64,000 bases of DNA from Microbacteriaceae bacterium VKM Ac-2854 (GCA_013205085.1 JABMLH010000007.1:62001-126000), one strand, 5' to 3'; shown: positions 27,753 through 36,202, counted from the stretch's first letter. The notes: a model not told the origin generated them from the sequence alone. Program-made: numbers and translations.

Positions 27753-28334
27753 CTACCGTCGCAGCTCGAAGGTCGTGGTGCCGACCTTGATCGGGGCGCC
27801 GAGTGGCACCTTGGTCGGAACGCTGACTCGGCGACCCTCGAGGAACGTGCCGTTGGTGGAGTCGAGATCCTGGATCATCCACTCGTCGTTCCAGATCAGC
27901 AGTCGCGCGTGGTGCGTGGAGGTGTAGTCGTCGCGGATGACGAGGCCGGACTCGCCCGAGCGGCCGATCGTGAGCGGCTCACCGCCCAGCTGGATCTCGG
28001 TGCCGCGGCGCGGGCCCGAGGTGATCACGAGGCGCTGCGCGGTGTGCACCGTCGCGGTGCCGCCCGGCGTCGTCGCGGGGACGGGGGTCTGCGGTTCGGT
28101 GCGGGCGCGCGGGGCCTGGACCGGCGGCTTCTGGGCGGCGGTCGGCGCGGGCGCGACGACGGGCTGAGCCGCGGTGACGAACGGCGCCGCCTCCGGCTGC
28201 GTCGCACCGGCCGGGAGCTTACGCACGCGCTGGCCGAAGAGGTCGGAGCGCAGGGCGTAGACGATGCCGAACACGAAGAACCACAGCAGCGCCAGGAAGG
28301 CGATGCGCAGGACGAGCAGGGTGAGTTCGCTCAT
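27753..28334 (-). CDS. fhaB: FHA domain protein FhaB/FipA
   Basis: Forkhead-associated adaptor that binds phosphothreonine and links kinases to division proteins. A single N-terminal membrane span (LTLLVLRIAFLALLWFFVFGIV) is followed by a Pro/Ala-rich linker and a C-terminal FHA domain: LTIGRSGESGLVIRDD, STHHARL, DLDSTNGTFLEGRRV. The Arg and Ser-His of the phosphopeptide pocket are kept. The length of 193 is slightly above mycobacterial FipA (~155). The start codon overlaps the fhaA stop. Confidence 0.93.
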   Translation of the reverse strand: MSELTLLVLRIAFLALLWFFVFGIVYALRSDLFGQRVRKLPAGATQPEAAPFVTAAQPVVAPAPTAAQKPPVQAPRARTEPQTPVPATTPGGTATVHTAQRLVITSGPRRGTEIQLGGEPLTIGRSGESGLVIRDDYTSTHHARLLIWNDEWMIQDLDSTNGTFLEGRRVSVPTKVPLGAPIKVGTTTFELRR

Positions 28335-29095
28335 AGGCGGTCGTCCCAGAATCCGCCGTAGTCGCCGCGCGCCTTCTCGCTGGAGCGGGGCTGCTGGGGG
28401 GAGCGGGGCTCCTGCGAGGCTCGTGCGGATCCGCTGGTCGTGACGACGTGGAAGGTGATGCGGGTGCGGCCGATCGTGATCGTCTGCTCCGGCTTCAGCT
28501 CGGCCTGACTGACGCGCTGGCCGTCGAGCTTCGAGCCGTTGGTGGAGCCGAGATCGTGCACCTGGGCTCGTGCGCCGTCCCAGCGGATCTCGACGTGCTT
28601 GCGCGAGATGCCGGCGTCGTCGACGGTGATGTCGGCCTCGCTGCCGCGGCCGATCACGGTGCGCGACTTCGTCAGGGTGTGTCGGGTGCCGTCGATATCG
28701 AGCACCGGAGTGAGCGCGATGGTGCCCTTCACGCTGCGGGAATCGACCTCCACCATGCCGTCCGAGAGGGTGGTATCGACGGTGAAGCCGATCACGATGG
28801 CGCCGGAGAAGCGGTAGTTCTGCTTCTTCGCGTGCTCCGTGACGATGGTGGTCAGCTCGTCGATGAGCGTGGGGCCGAGCTTCTGCATCCGCGCGTGGTC
28901 GCTCGCGGACATCCGCATCGAGAACTCGTTCGGCACCAGGATGCGGTCGCGGCTCACGATCGCCGCTGTTGTATCCATCTCGCGGCGGAGCGCTGCGGCG
29001 AGCTCGACCGGCTGCAGCCCCGACTTGAAGGTGCGCGCGAACGCGCCGTTGACGACGCGCTCGAGACCCTTCTCGAAGTTGTCCAGTAAGCCCAC
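28331..29095 (-). CDS. fhaA: FHA domain protein FhaA
   Basis: First gene of the wall-control operon. The N-terminal DUF3662 domain (GLLDNFEKGLERVVNGAFARTF to about residue 120) is joined by a linker to a C-terminal FHA domain with TVIGRGSEADITVDD, GISRKHVEI and DLGSTNGSKLDG. FhaA binds phosphorylated MviN and regulates peptidoglycan synthesis in mycobacteria. The GTG at 29095 (GLLDNFEKG start) with a GGAAG site is chosen; the longer reading to 29560 runs through a tRNA gene and is rejected. The length of 254 is shorter than mycobacterial FhaA, whose linker is long. Confidence 0.92.
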   Translation of the reverse strand: MGLLDNFEKGLERVVNGAFARTFKSGLQPVELAAALRREMDTTAAIVSRDRILVPNEFSMRMSASDHARMQKLGPTLIDELTTIVTEHAKKQNYRFSGAIVIGFTVDTTLSDGMVEVDSRSVKGTIALTPVLDIDGTRHTLTKSRTVIGRGSEADITVDDAGISRKHVEIRWDGARAQVHDLGSTNGSKLDGQRVSQAELKPEQTITIGRTRITFHVVTTSGSARASQEPRSPQQPRSSEKARGDYGGFWDDRL

Positions 29096-29376
29096 AGTCT
29101 TCCGATCTTTCCGGTACGGCGGTCGCCGTTCTGCTGGCGCGCGGATCGTTCTGATCGCACGACGGAAGCGGGTCGACCGCCGAGCGACTACGTGCATGTT
29201 ACTGGGATGCCCTGTGCAGACGTGCCTCCGGGGCGATCTCCCGGGTTCGAGCGAGGTGGCTTGACGCGCGAACCCGATGCGTTCTCGGAATCCTCGATCG
29301 TGCGGGATCGGCGCCGATTCGGCATTCCGGCGTGTGGATGCTAACGTTTCTCCTCGGTACGAAAGTGCCGTGGTGA

Positions 29377-29463
29377 GCGCGAGTGGCGGAATAGGCAGAC
29401 GCGCACGGTTCAGGTCCGTGTGCCCGAAAGGGCGTGGGGGTTCAACTCCCCCCTCGCGCACCA
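29377..29463 (+). tRNA. tRNA-Leu (CAG)
   Basis: Long-variable-arm tRNA with acceptor arms GCGCGAG and CTCGCGC, anticodon stem CACGG/CCGTG around loop TTCAGGT (anticodon CAG), variable arm TGCCCGAAAGGGCG and T-arm GGGGGTTCAACTCCCC. The 3' CCA is encoded. It reads CUG leucine codons, the main one in high-GC genomes. Confidence 0.96.
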
Positions 29464-29465
29464 GC

Positions 29466-29505
29466 ACGACGAAGGCCCCGACGGAAGCGTCGGGGCCTTC
29501 GTCGT
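29466..29505 (+). terminator. Rho-independent terminator after tRNA-Leu
   Basis: A stem of about 18 bp (core GAAGGCCCCGACG / CGTCGGGGCCTTC) with a GAAG loop directly after the tRNA, followed by a short T run. Confidence 0.88.
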
Positions 29506-29606
29506 TTCTCCTGCGGCCCGGTGAAACGCCTCCGATCAGGAGGAATGGGCGTCTTCTCACCTCATCCGCTCGGTTCTTCCTGGCCCGCGGAGGAACGGCC
29601 TCCGAT

Positions 29607-29852
29607 TCAGAAGTCGCCGCGACGCTCGCGGATACGCAGCCGGCGCGCCTGGAAGCCGAACACGGCGCCGAAGACCAGGCAGCCGACGGCGATCGCCACG
29701 GCGACCTGCCAGAAGGCGTTGCCCGAGACGAGGTTCAGGATGAGCACCAGCAGGCAGGAGCCGTTCGCGGCGAGGCCGGCGTAGGCGTACTGCGTGCTGG
29801 TCCACTTGGGTCTGCTGGCGATGATGGTGCCTCTCGGTGCGGGTGCATCCAT
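29607..29852 (-). CDS. Small two-span membrane protein
   Basis: An 81-residue protein with two hydrophobic stretches (YAGLAANGSCLLVLILNLVSG and FWQVAVAIAVGCLVFGAVFGF) and a basic C-terminus (QARRLRIRERRGDF). No known domain is recognised. The ATG at 29852 is the first sensible start. It is probably a single-gene unit between the tRNA-Leu terminator and the reductase gene. A similar small protein occurs at 39101-39271 in the window, but similarity does not go beyond topology. Confidence 0.6.
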   Translation of the reverse strand: MDAPAPRGTIIASRPKWTSTQYAYAGLAANGSCLLVLILNLVSGNAFWQVAVAIAVGCLVFGAVFGFQARRLRIRERRGDF

Positions 29853-29887
29853 TCTGCCGCCCCGCACCGAGAAGGCCCGTGCCCCCG

Positions 29888-30439
29888 TCAGCGCACCACG
29901 TCGTAGACGGCCTTCTGCACGCCGTTCGAGTACGTCTCGTTCTCGACCAGGGCGAGCTTCACCTTGTCGCTCGCGCCGAACAGGCGCTTGCCGGAGCCGA
30001 GCAGCACCGGGAAAACCAGCAGGTGGAAGCGGTCCACCAGGTCGGCCGCGATCAGGGCCTGCACGAGCGTGGCACTGCCGTGCACCAGGATGTTGCCCTC
30101 CGTCGAGGCCTTCAGCGCAGCGACCTCATCGATCGAGCCGAGCACGGAGGTGTTGTTCCACTCCGGGTTCTGCAGCGTGGTCGAGACGACGTACTTGGGC
30201 ATCGCGTTGTACTCCGCGAACTCGGCCATCGTCGGCCACACCGGCGCGAACTCGTCGTAGCTGACCCGACCGATCAGCATCGCGGCCGCCTCGAGCTGCT
30301 CGCGGCCCTTGATCTCGTAGGCCTCCGGCACGAACTCGATGTCTTTGTACGTCCAGCCGGTGTGCGGATGCGTGCCGCCACCGGGCGAGTCGATGACGCC
30401 GTCGAGGGTGATGAATTCGGTGACGATGAGCGTGGCCAT
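29888..30439 (-). CDS. Dihydrofolate reductase/RibD C-terminal family protein
   Basis: A 183-residue DHFR-fold oxidoreductase: the start ATLIVTEFITLDGVID, the module LIGRVSYDEFAPVW, and the nucleotide-binding stretch VHGSATLVQALI, followed by LVFPVLLGSGKRLF. These YyaP/YwjB-type proteins are NADPH-dependent reductases of mostly unknown substrate; it is not the essential FolA. The ATG at 30439 is fixed by a strong AGGAGG site. It is divergent from the alcohol dehydrogenase gene across 169 bases, so the two could share control. Confidence 0.88.
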   Translation of the reverse strand: MATLIVTEFITLDGVIDSPGGGTHPHTGWTYKDIEFVPEAYEIKGREQLEAAAMLIGRVSYDEFAPVWPTMAEFAEYNAMPKYVVSTTLQNPEWNNTSVLGSIDEVAALKASTEGNILVHGSATLVQALIAADLVDRFHLLVFPVLLGSGKRLFGASDKVKLALVENETYSNGVQKAVYDVVR

Positions 30440-30608
30440 GAGGTCCTCCTGTTGGGGTGTTGTACTGAAGCGTCGAACGGGAAGCGGCCGGATCGACAAG
30501 CGCAGGAAGATTCTTTCGCGAAGGGTGCCCCGGTAGTGCCTGGCTCGCGGTCAGGCGCACCCCGTAGCGTGGAGCGAACCCCCATCGAATCCCCATCTGA
30601 GGAGAGCC

Positions 30609-31649
30609 TTGCTCACTGTCAGTGCCTACGCGGCCCCGTCCGCGACCGAACCCCTCATCAAGACCACCATCGAGCGCCGCGATCTCGGCCCGCGCGACGT
30701 GCTCATCGACATCGCCTACGCCGGCATCTGCCACTCCGACATCCACACCGTCCGCGGCGAGTGGGGCCCCATCGCGTACCCGCAGGTCGTCGGTCACGAG
30801 ATCGTCGGCACGGTCAGCGCCGTCGGCTCCGCGGTCAGCCTGCACGCTGTGGGCGACCGCGTCGGCGTCGGCTGCATGGTGAACTCCTGTCGCGAGTGCG
30901 AGAACTGCCTCGCCGGCGAGGAGCAGTACTGCCTCAAGGGCAACACCGGCACCTACGCGTCGACGGATGCCGACGGCACGATCACCCAGGGCGGCTACTC
31001 CACCCACGTGGTCGTCGTCGAGGACTTCGTGCTGAAGGTTCCGGAGGCGATCCCGTACGAGGCCGCCGCTCCGCTTCTCTGCGCCGGCATCACCACCTAC
31101 TCGCCGCTCTCGCACTGGAACGCGGGCCCCGGTAAGAAGGTCGCCGTCGTCGGCATGGGTGGCCTAGGCCACATGGCCGTCAAGATCGCCGTCGCCATGG
31201 GCGCCGAGGTCACCGTGCTCTCGCAGTCGCTGAGCAAGCAGGAGGACGGCCTGCGCTTCGGCGCGGAGCACTACTACGCCACCAGCGACCCCGAGACGTT
31301 CACGAAGCTGGCGAACACCTTCGACCTGATCATCAATTCGGTCAGCGCCGTGATCGACATGGACGCCTACCTCGGCCTGCTCCGTCTGAACGGCACCCTC
31401 GTCAGTGTCGGCGCCCCGCCCGAGGCGCTGCCGGTGCACGCGTTCACGCTGTTCGGCAACCGCCGCTCCTTCGCGGGCAGCGGCATCGGCAGCATCCGCG
31501 AGACTCAGGAGATGCTCGACTTCTGCGCCGAGCACGGCATCGCGCCCGAGATCGAGCTGATCGATGCGACGGCCATCAACGACGCGTACGAGCGGGTCCT
31601 GAAGTCGGACGTGCGGTACCGCTTCGTGATCGACACCGCGACGATCTAA
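30609..31649 (+). CDS. Zinc-dependent NAD(P)-linked alcohol dehydrogenase, CAD/YahK type
   Basis: A 346-residue medium-chain dehydrogenase that interconverts aldehydes and alcohols. Catalytic zinc ligands are C41 and H63-E64 ([14 protein letters not shown]). The structural zinc loop is [15 protein letters not shown]. The coenzyme loop is [13 protein letters not shown]. It resembles YahK/cinnamyl alcohol dehydrogenases, which favour NADPH. The TTG at 30609 is used because an AGGAGAG site lies just upstream and the protein starts in the family register. A degenerate repeat array follows the stop. Confidence 0.92.
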   Translation: MLTVSAYAAPSATEPLIKTTIERRDLGPRDVLIDIAYAGICHSDIHTVRGEWGPIAYPQVVGHEIVGTVSAVGSAVSLHAVGDRVGVGCMVNSCRECENCLAGEEQYCLKGNTGTYASTDADGTITQGGYSTHVVVVEDFVLKVPEAIPYEAAAPLLCAGITTYSPLSHWNAGPGKKVAVVGMGGLGHMAVKIAVAMGAEVTVLSQSLSKQEDGLRFGAEHYYATSDPETFTKLANTFDLIINSVSAVIDMDAYLGLLRLNGTLVSVGAPPEALPVHAFTLFGNRRSFAGSGIGSIRETQEMLDFCAEHGIAPEIELIDATAINDAYERVLKSDVRYRFVIDTATI

Positions 31650-31661
31650 GGAGTCGTCCGG

Positions 31662-31772
31662 GCTGGCTGAGCCCGCCGCTTTCGCTGCTCGAGCCCGCCG
31701 TTCTCCGCTGGTTGAGCCCGCCGTCTTCGCTGGTTCAGCCTGCCGTCTTCGCTGGTTCAGCCTGCGTCTTTG
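31662..31772. repeat. Tandem decayed family A half-sites, copy 6
   Basis: Five head-to-tail units of 22-23 bases (31662, 31684, 31707, 31729, 31751), each beginning GCTGSYYSAGCC and losing the AAACC end. They resemble half-sites of family A but are in direct order rather than inverted. They occupy the gap between the dehydrogenase and GNAT genes. Confidence 0.8.
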
Positions 31773-31826
31773 GGCGGTTCGACCGGGGAAGAAGCGACGG
31801 GCGGTTCGAACCGGGAAGATGGCGTC
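31772..31826. repeat. 28-base direct repeat before the GNAT gene
   Basis: GGGCGGTTCGACCGGGGAAG and its near copy GGGCGGTTCGAACCGGGAAG occur about 28 bases apart. The second ends just before the acetyltransferase start codon. Their GAAG ends may give a weak ribosome site. Confidence 0.55.
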
Positions 31827-32276
31827 ATGGAACCCGTGCTCGAGGAGACGACCGCCGCCGACCCGGAGGTGGCCGCGCTCGCGGCCGAGCAGGAGGCCGA
31901 GGTGATGGCCCGCTACGGCGAGGACGACGCCGGCCCCGGCGCCACTCCGACGAGTCCGGCGGTGCTGGTGCGGATCGACGGTCGCGCCGTCGGCTGCGTC
32001 GCGGTTGAGCCGCACGGCGATGGCCCCGGCGAGATCAAGCGGATGTACGTACATCCGGATGCGCGCGGCCGCGGCCTCTCGCGGCTGTTGCTGGAACGCG
32101 CCGAGCAGCTCGCGCGCGCGGCCGGCATCCGCACTCTTCGGCTCGAGACGGGCACGGAGCAGCCCGAGGCGATCGCGCTCTACCGTCGAGCGGGTTACGG
32201 GCCGATCCCTTGCTACCGCTACTGGAAGGACGACCCGAGCACGCGGTGCTTCGAAAAGGTGCTCGCGGGGCGATGA
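31827..32276 (+). CDS. GNAT family N-acetyltransferase
   Basis: A 149-residue acetyl-CoA-dependent acetyltransferase. The acetyl-CoA loop reads RMYVHPDARGRGLSRLLL (Q/RxxGxG/A type), with strand RTLRLETGTEQPEAIALYRRAGY completing the fold. The start lies after the decayed direct repeats; a longer reading from 31770 would be translated from repeat sequence and is rejected. Substrate unknown; it may modify a small molecule or a protein amino group. It precedes a perfect 14-bp palindrome in front of the two-component genes. Confidence 0.86.
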   Translation: MEPVLEETTAADPEVAALAAEQEAEVMARYGEDDAGPGATPTSPAVLVRIDGRAVGCVAVEPHGDGPGEIKRMYVHPDARGRGLSRLLLERAEQLARAAGIRTLRLETGTEQPEAIALYRRAGYGPIPCYRYWKDDPSTRCFEKVLAGR

Positions 32277-32277
32277 C

Positions 32278-32291
32278 GGTACCGCGGTACC
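32278..32291 (+). promoter_or_regulatory. Perfect 14-bp palindrome before the two-component genes
   Basis: GGTACCGCGGTACC at 32278-32291 reads the same on both strands, 88 bases ahead of the histidine kinase start. It could be a binding site for the NarL-type response regulator encoded downstream. Confidence 0.45.
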
Positions 32292-32378
32292 ACGGTGGCG
32301 AACCCGCGGGCCGATGTGGCGGATCCGTTGCCCTGAATACCGTCGGAGGCGTTCACTGAAGCCGACGAAAGACGCACC

Positions 32379-33539
32379 ATGACCAGACCGCTCACTCACC
32401 GCTTGCTCGACATCGGGCTCGTCGTCCTGTACGTCGTTGTGCAGCTCGGCGCCTCGATCCCGGGCCTCTTCGCCCCGGAGTTCGTGCTCTCCTCCGCGCT
32501 CAGCCTCGTGACGGGCGTTCCCGTGGCGGTCCTGCTCGCCCGGCACCGGACGCGGTCGAAGGGCCTGGCGATCGCGCTCGGCGTGCAGCTCGTGCTGGCC
32601 CTGCCGGTCTTCGGCGGTGTCGCTCCGGTGGTCGCCGCGGTGGCCGCGTACGGCGCGGTGCGTTCTCGGGGCGAGCGCGCCGGTTGGCTCACCGCGACGT
32701 GGCTCACGATCGCCGCGGTGGCGGGACTCGGCTTCGGCGCCCTCGTCGCCGCGTGGCCCGCAGCGTCCATCACGATCACGCAGCAGCCGCTTGCCGCGGT
32801 GGTGTCGACCGCGGTGTTCACCGTGCTGGCGGTTCTGGTCGCCTCCCTCGTGGCGGCCCGCGCGGAGCGGACCGCGGCGCTGCGGGAGGGTGTGCGCCGC
32901 GCCGAGGCCGAGCGCGACCGGCAGGCCGAGCTGGCCACGGTGTCCGAGCGCGGCCGGATCGCGGGCGAGCTGCACGACATCGTCGCGCACAGCCTGAGCG
33001 TGATGGTGCTGCTGGCGGAGGGGGCCGCCACCACGGCGGACCCGGAGCGGGCGCGCGAGGTGATGCGCCGCGTCGCCGAAACGGGTCGCACGGCTCTCGA
33101 CGACAGCCGCCGGGCGCTGGCCGTGCTCGGGTCTGAGGCCGAGACGGCGCCGCTGCCCGGGATCGACGGATTGCCGGCTCTGGTGGAGACGGTGCGCGCG
33201 GCCGGCCTACCGGCGACGCTCAACATCGCCGGCGAGTCGATCGCGGACGAGGCGCTGCAGCTGACCGTCTACCGGATCGTGCAGGAGGCGCTGACGAACG
33301 CCCTCCGGCACGCGACGGATCCGAGTGCCGTAACGGTGCGGATTCGCAACGGCTCCGGGGCGGTGGCTGTCGACGTGCGCGATGACGGATCCGGCACGCC
33401 GGGGCCGAGCCGGGCCGACGCGCGCGGCGTGGTCGGAATGCGCGAGCGCGTGATCGCCCGCGGCGGGACGTTCTCGGCAGGACCGGTCGAACCGCGCGGT
33501 TGGTGCGTCTCGGCGACGATTCCGGCGGTGCCGCGGTGA
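32379..33539 (+). CDS. Sensor histidine kinase, HisKA_3 type
   Basis: A 386-residue membrane kinase partner of the following regulator. Five or so spans fill residues 8-160. The dimerisation box holds phospho-acceptor His199 in GELHDIVAHSL. The ATPase part has the N box QEALTNALRHA and the G box DVRDDGSG. The signal is unknown; DesK/NarX-like kinases sense membrane or small-molecule cues. The stop overlaps the regulator start (GTGA). Confidence 0.92.
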   Translation: MTRPLTHRLLDIGLVVLYVVVQLGASIPGLFAPEFVLSSALSLVTGVPVAVLLARHRTRSKGLAIALGVQLVLALPVFGGVAPVVAAVAAYGAVRSRGERAGWLTATWLTIAAVAGLGFGALVAAWPAASITITQQPLAAVVSTAVFTVLAVLVASLVAARAERTAALREGVRRAEAERDRQAELATVSERGRIAGELHDIVAHSLSVMVLLAEGAATTADPERAREVMRRVAETGRTALDDSRRALAVLGSEAETAPLPGIDGLPALVETVRAAGLPATLNIAGESIADEALQLTVYRIVQEALTNALRHATDPSAVTVRIRNGSGAVAVDVRDDGSGTPGPSRADARGVVGMRERVIARGGTFSAGPVEPRGWCVSATIPAVPR

Positions 33540-34174
33540 TCCGGGTGCTGCTGGTCGACGATCAGCCGCTGATCCGGATGGGCCTGCGGATGCTGCTCGA
33601 TGCCGAGCCCGATCTCGAGGTGGTCGGCGAGGCGGGCGACGGCTTCGACGGTGTCGCCGCCGCGCTGCGGTTCCGGCCGGACGTGGTGCTGATGGACGTG
33701 CGGATGCCCACCGTCGACGGCATCGAGGCCACGGCACGGCTCGGACGGGAGCTGCCCGAAGCGCGGGTGATCGTGTTGACCACCTTCGATCTCGACGAGT
33801 ACGCCTACGGCGCCCTGGCCGCCGGCGCGAGCGGATTCCTGCTCAAGGATGCGCGGCCGGCCGAGCTCGCCGCCGCCGTGCGCACGGTGGCGGCGGGTGA
33901 GGCGGTGCTCTCGGGGCGGGTGACGCGACAGCTGGTGGAGCGATTCGGGCGGCGACTCCCCCGATCCGGCGACGCCCTGGCCGCGCTCACCGAACGGGAG
34001 GCGGAGGTGTTCCGGGCGATGGCCGAGGGACTCAGCAACGGCGAGATCGCGGCGCGATACTTCCTCTCCGAGTCCACGGTGAAGACGCACGTGGGCCGCG
34101 TGCTCGCGAAACTCGAGCTTCGCGACCGGGTGCACGCGGTGATCCGCGCTTACGAGCTGGGCATTGTGGACTGA
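33536..34174 (+). CDS. NarL/LuxR-type response regulator
   Basis: A 212-residue DNA-binding regulator. The receiver has D8-D9 and phospho-acceptor D54 (VLMDVRMP), with the conserved Thr and Lys in VLTTFD and LLKDARP. A LuxR-type helix-turn-helix follows (LTEREAEVFRAMAEGLSNGEIA, FLSESTVKTHVGRVLAK). The GTG at 33536 overlaps the kinase stop, showing a coupled operon. Its last 25 bases overlap the convergent MOSC gene, so transcripts of the two could interfere. Confidence 0.93.
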   Translation: MIRVLLVDDQPLIRMGLRMLLDAEPDLEVVGEAGDGFDGVAAALRFRPDVVLMDVRMPTVDGIEATARLGRELPEARVIVLTTFDLDEYAYGALAAGASGFLLKDARPAELAAAVRTVAAGEAVLSGRVTRQLVERFGRRLPRSGDALAALTEREAEVFRAMAEGLSNGEIAARYFLSESTVKTHVGRVLAKLELRDRVHAVIRAYELGIVD

Positions 34175-34902
34175 ACCGGGTCGCCGGTGCGGATCCGGCC
34201 GGGCTCGATCACCTCGGCCTGGACGCCGAAGCGGATGCCGTCGGGGCCGAGCCGGTACCGCGCCAACTCGCGCAGCAGCCGGGAGCGCTCGGATCCGCCG
34301 CTCGGGTCGATGTCGATCACGGCGCAGCGGATCAGCGGCGCCGTCACGCGGACCCGTGCGGACCCGAGCTGGAGTTCGCCGCCGATCCAGGCCTCCTCTT
34401 CCTGCTCGGTGTCGATCACCGCGGTGCAGCGGAACCGCTCGGCGGCGACCGGGGCGCCGATCCGCTCGGCGAGGGTGCGCAGCTCAGCCGTGGTGATCAG
34501 GCTGACCCCGGCGCCGTAGACGAAGCCGCCGCGGCGCTCGGTGCGGGCGAGGGCGACCTCGGCACCGAGGGCGCGCGAGAACGCGGCGGCCCACGGGCCG
34601 CTCTGGAGGCGGACGCCGACGGTGCGGCCCCAGTAGTCGACGTCGACGGGCTCGCCGCGGGGCTCTGGCGCACCACGGTGCTGCTCGCCGTCGAGGTCGA
34701 CCGTGAGGACGCCGTCGGCCCACCGCGAGCGGGCGCGGATCAGGGCGGAGGTCTCGACCGTGCGCAGGACGCGGCGGCGTCCGAGGTCGATCAGGGCGAA
34801 GACCCGGTCGCCGACGGGGCCGTGCGCGTCGACTTCGAGCTCGGAGTGAGTGGTGTGCGCACCGCCCTTGATGGGCGTGAGTCCGAGTCGGGCGACGTGC
34901 AT
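34150..34902 (-). CDS. MOSC domain protein
   Basis: A 250-residue MOSC-fold protein, a family that includes molybdenum-cofactor sulfurtransferases and YiiM/mARC-like reductases. The N-terminal beta-barrel (MHVARLGLTPIKGGAHTT) and the C-terminal MOSC core with CTAVIDTEQEEEAWIG and PLIRCAVIDIDPSGG are visible. The conserved cysteine in the core is at CAVIDID. Cofactor or substrate is not clear from sequence. It overlaps the response regulator gene at its 3' end and is otherwise isolated. Confidence 0.85.
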   Translation of the reverse strand: MHVARLGLTPIKGGAHTTHSELEVDAHGPVGDRVFALIDLGRRRVLRTVETSALIRARSRWADGVLTVDLDGEQHRGAPEPRGEPVDVDYWGRTVGVRLQSGPWAAAFSRALGAEVALARTERRGGFVYGAGVSLITTAELRTLAERIGAPVAAERFRCTAVIDTEQEEEAWIGGELQLGSARVRVTAPLIRCAVIDIDPSGGSERSRLLRELARYRLGPDGIRFGVQAEVIEPGRIRTGDPVQSTMPSS

Positions 34903-34944
34903 GGGGTCAGAGTACGGGGTGCGGGCGCCCCGGCATCCGCAGAC

Positions 34945-35424
34945 TCAATCAGCCGCGGCGTCCGCCGAGCGCTGCAGCAGCGGGCGCAGTCGCGGCGGCA
35001 TCGCCTCCACCAGGGAGATCGCGGTGTTCGTTCGTTGCACCCCCTCGATCGTGAGCATCGCGTTGGTCACGCGGTGCAGATCCTCCGTGCCGCGTGCAAC
35101 GACCTTGACCAGGAAGTCCGCCTCGCCCGTCGTCGCGTGGATCTCGACGACCTCCGGCACGGCGCTCAGGCCGGCCAGCGCCGAGTCGCCGTTGGATTGA
35201 CTGATCTCGATCGACACGAAGGCGGTGAGCGGGTAGCCGAGCGCGGCCGGATCGACGCGGCGGTCGAAGTCGAGCAGGGCGCCGGAGCGGGTGAGCCGCG
35301 ACAGCCGCGCGTGCACCGTGTTCCGGGCGACGCCGAGCGTGCGGGCGAGGGAGAGCACCGTTGCATCCGGTTCGTCGTCGAGGGCCAGGATGAGGCGGGC
35401 GTCGAGGGGGTCGATGCGATCCAT
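34945..35424 (-). CDS. Lrp/AsnC family transcriptional regulator
   Basis: A 159-residue regulator with an N-terminal helix-turn-helix (LSLARTLGVARNTVHARLSRLTRSGAL) and a C-terminal ligand-sensing RAM domain (YPLTAFVSIEI, TGEADFLVKVVA). Members respond to amino acids and often act on divergent genes. The ATG at 35424 gives the family-standard N-terminus. It is divergent from the YitT-like gene across 99 bases containing an inverted repeat, so it probably controls that gene. Confidence 0.93.
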   Translation of the reverse strand: MDRIDPLDARLILALDDEPDATVLSLARTLGVARNTVHARLSRLTRSGALLDFDRRVDPAALGYPLTAFVSIEISQSNGDSALAGLSAVPEVVEIHATTGEADFLVKVVARGTEDLHRVTNAMLTIEGVQRTNTAISLVEAMPPRLRPLLQRSADAAAD

Positions 35425-35465
35425 GTGAGCAGGATGCCACCATCGGCCTGCCATGAACAGCAGAG

Positions 35466-35494
35466 TGCGCAACGACGGCTGAGGGTGTTGCGCA
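35466..35494 (+). promoter_or_regulatory. Inverted repeat in the lrp-yitT intergenic region
   Basis: Perfect arms TGCGCAAC (35466-35473) and GTTGCGCA (35487-35494) with a 13-base spacer lie in the short gap between divergent lrp and yitT-like genes. This is a good operator candidate for the Lrp-type regulator. Confidence 0.5.
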
Positions 35495-35523
35495 TCCGCC
35501 CGACCCAGCGCACACTTCGACAC

Positions 35524-36180
35524 ATGACGAACATCCTGACGGCGCCGGACGCAGCCGCGGCCCGACCGAGCACCACTCCCGCTCCGATCGTGCCGCGCCA
35601 CTCCCCCGCCGAGGATGTTCTCGGGCTGCTCACCGGTGCCCTCGTCGCCTCGCTCGGGCTCTTCCTACTCAAGTCGGCCGCCGCGGTCACCGGCGGCACG
35701 GCGGGGCTCGCCCTCCTGGTCAGCTACGCCGCCCCTGTGCCGTTCGGCGTGCTCTTCTTCGCCGTCAATGTGCCGTTCTTCGCTCTGGCGGTCTGGAAGA
35801 AGGGCTGGAACTTCACTCTGCGCACCGCCTTCGCGGTCGCCATCGTCTCGGTGATGTCCGGGCTGTACCCGTCCCTGCTGGACATCCGCTCGCTCGACCC
35901 GATCTTCGGGGTGATCGCGGGCAACCTGCTGGCCGGCGTGGGTCTGCTCATCCTGTTCCGGCACCGCGCGAGCCTGGGCGGCTTCAACATCCTCGCGCTG
36001 GTGCTGCAGGAGCGCTTCGGCTGGCGCGCCGGCTACGTGCAGATGGTGATGGATGTGACCATCGTGCTCGTGGCGCTCGCCGTGGTGCCGCCGCTGAACG
36101 TGCTGCTCTCGGCGCTGGGCGCCGTGGTGATGAACCTCGTGCTCGCGCTCAACCACCGCCCGGGCCGCTACACCGCCTGA
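35524..36180 (+). CDS. YitT/DUF161 family membrane protein
   Basis: A 218-residue protein with five or more membrane spans after a Pro/Thr-rich cytosolic leader. The YitT-type features are LKSAAAVTGGTAGLALLVSY, FFAVNVPFFALAVWK and LGGFNILALVLQERFGWRAGYVQMVMD. The family is poorly known and may carry small molecules. The ATG at 35524 is selected; a long reading from 34678 is rejected. Divergence from the lrp gene suggests Lrp control. Confidence 0.85.
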   Translation: MTNILTAPDAAAARPSTTPAPIVPRHSPAEDVLGLLTGALVASLGLFLLKSAAAVTGGTAGLALLVSYAAPVPFGVLFFAVNVPFFALAVWKKGWNFTLRTAFAVAIVSVMSGLYPSLLDIRSLDPIFGVIAGNLLAGVGLLILFRHRASLGGFNILALVLQERFGWRAGYVQMVMDVTIVLVALAVVPPLNVLLSALGAVVMNLVLALNHRPGRYTA

Positions 36181-36202
36181 GCCGTCGCCCTAGGCTGAGG
36201 GC

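Noticed and set aside
28331-29560. Longer fhaA frame reaching 29560
   Set aside because: It would read antisense through tRNA-Leu and its terminator. The GTG at 29095 fits the family start.
31662-31772. CRISPR-like spacing of tandem 22-23 base units
   Set aside because: The units touch each other with no unique spacers, and there are no cas genes. It is a decayed repeat array.
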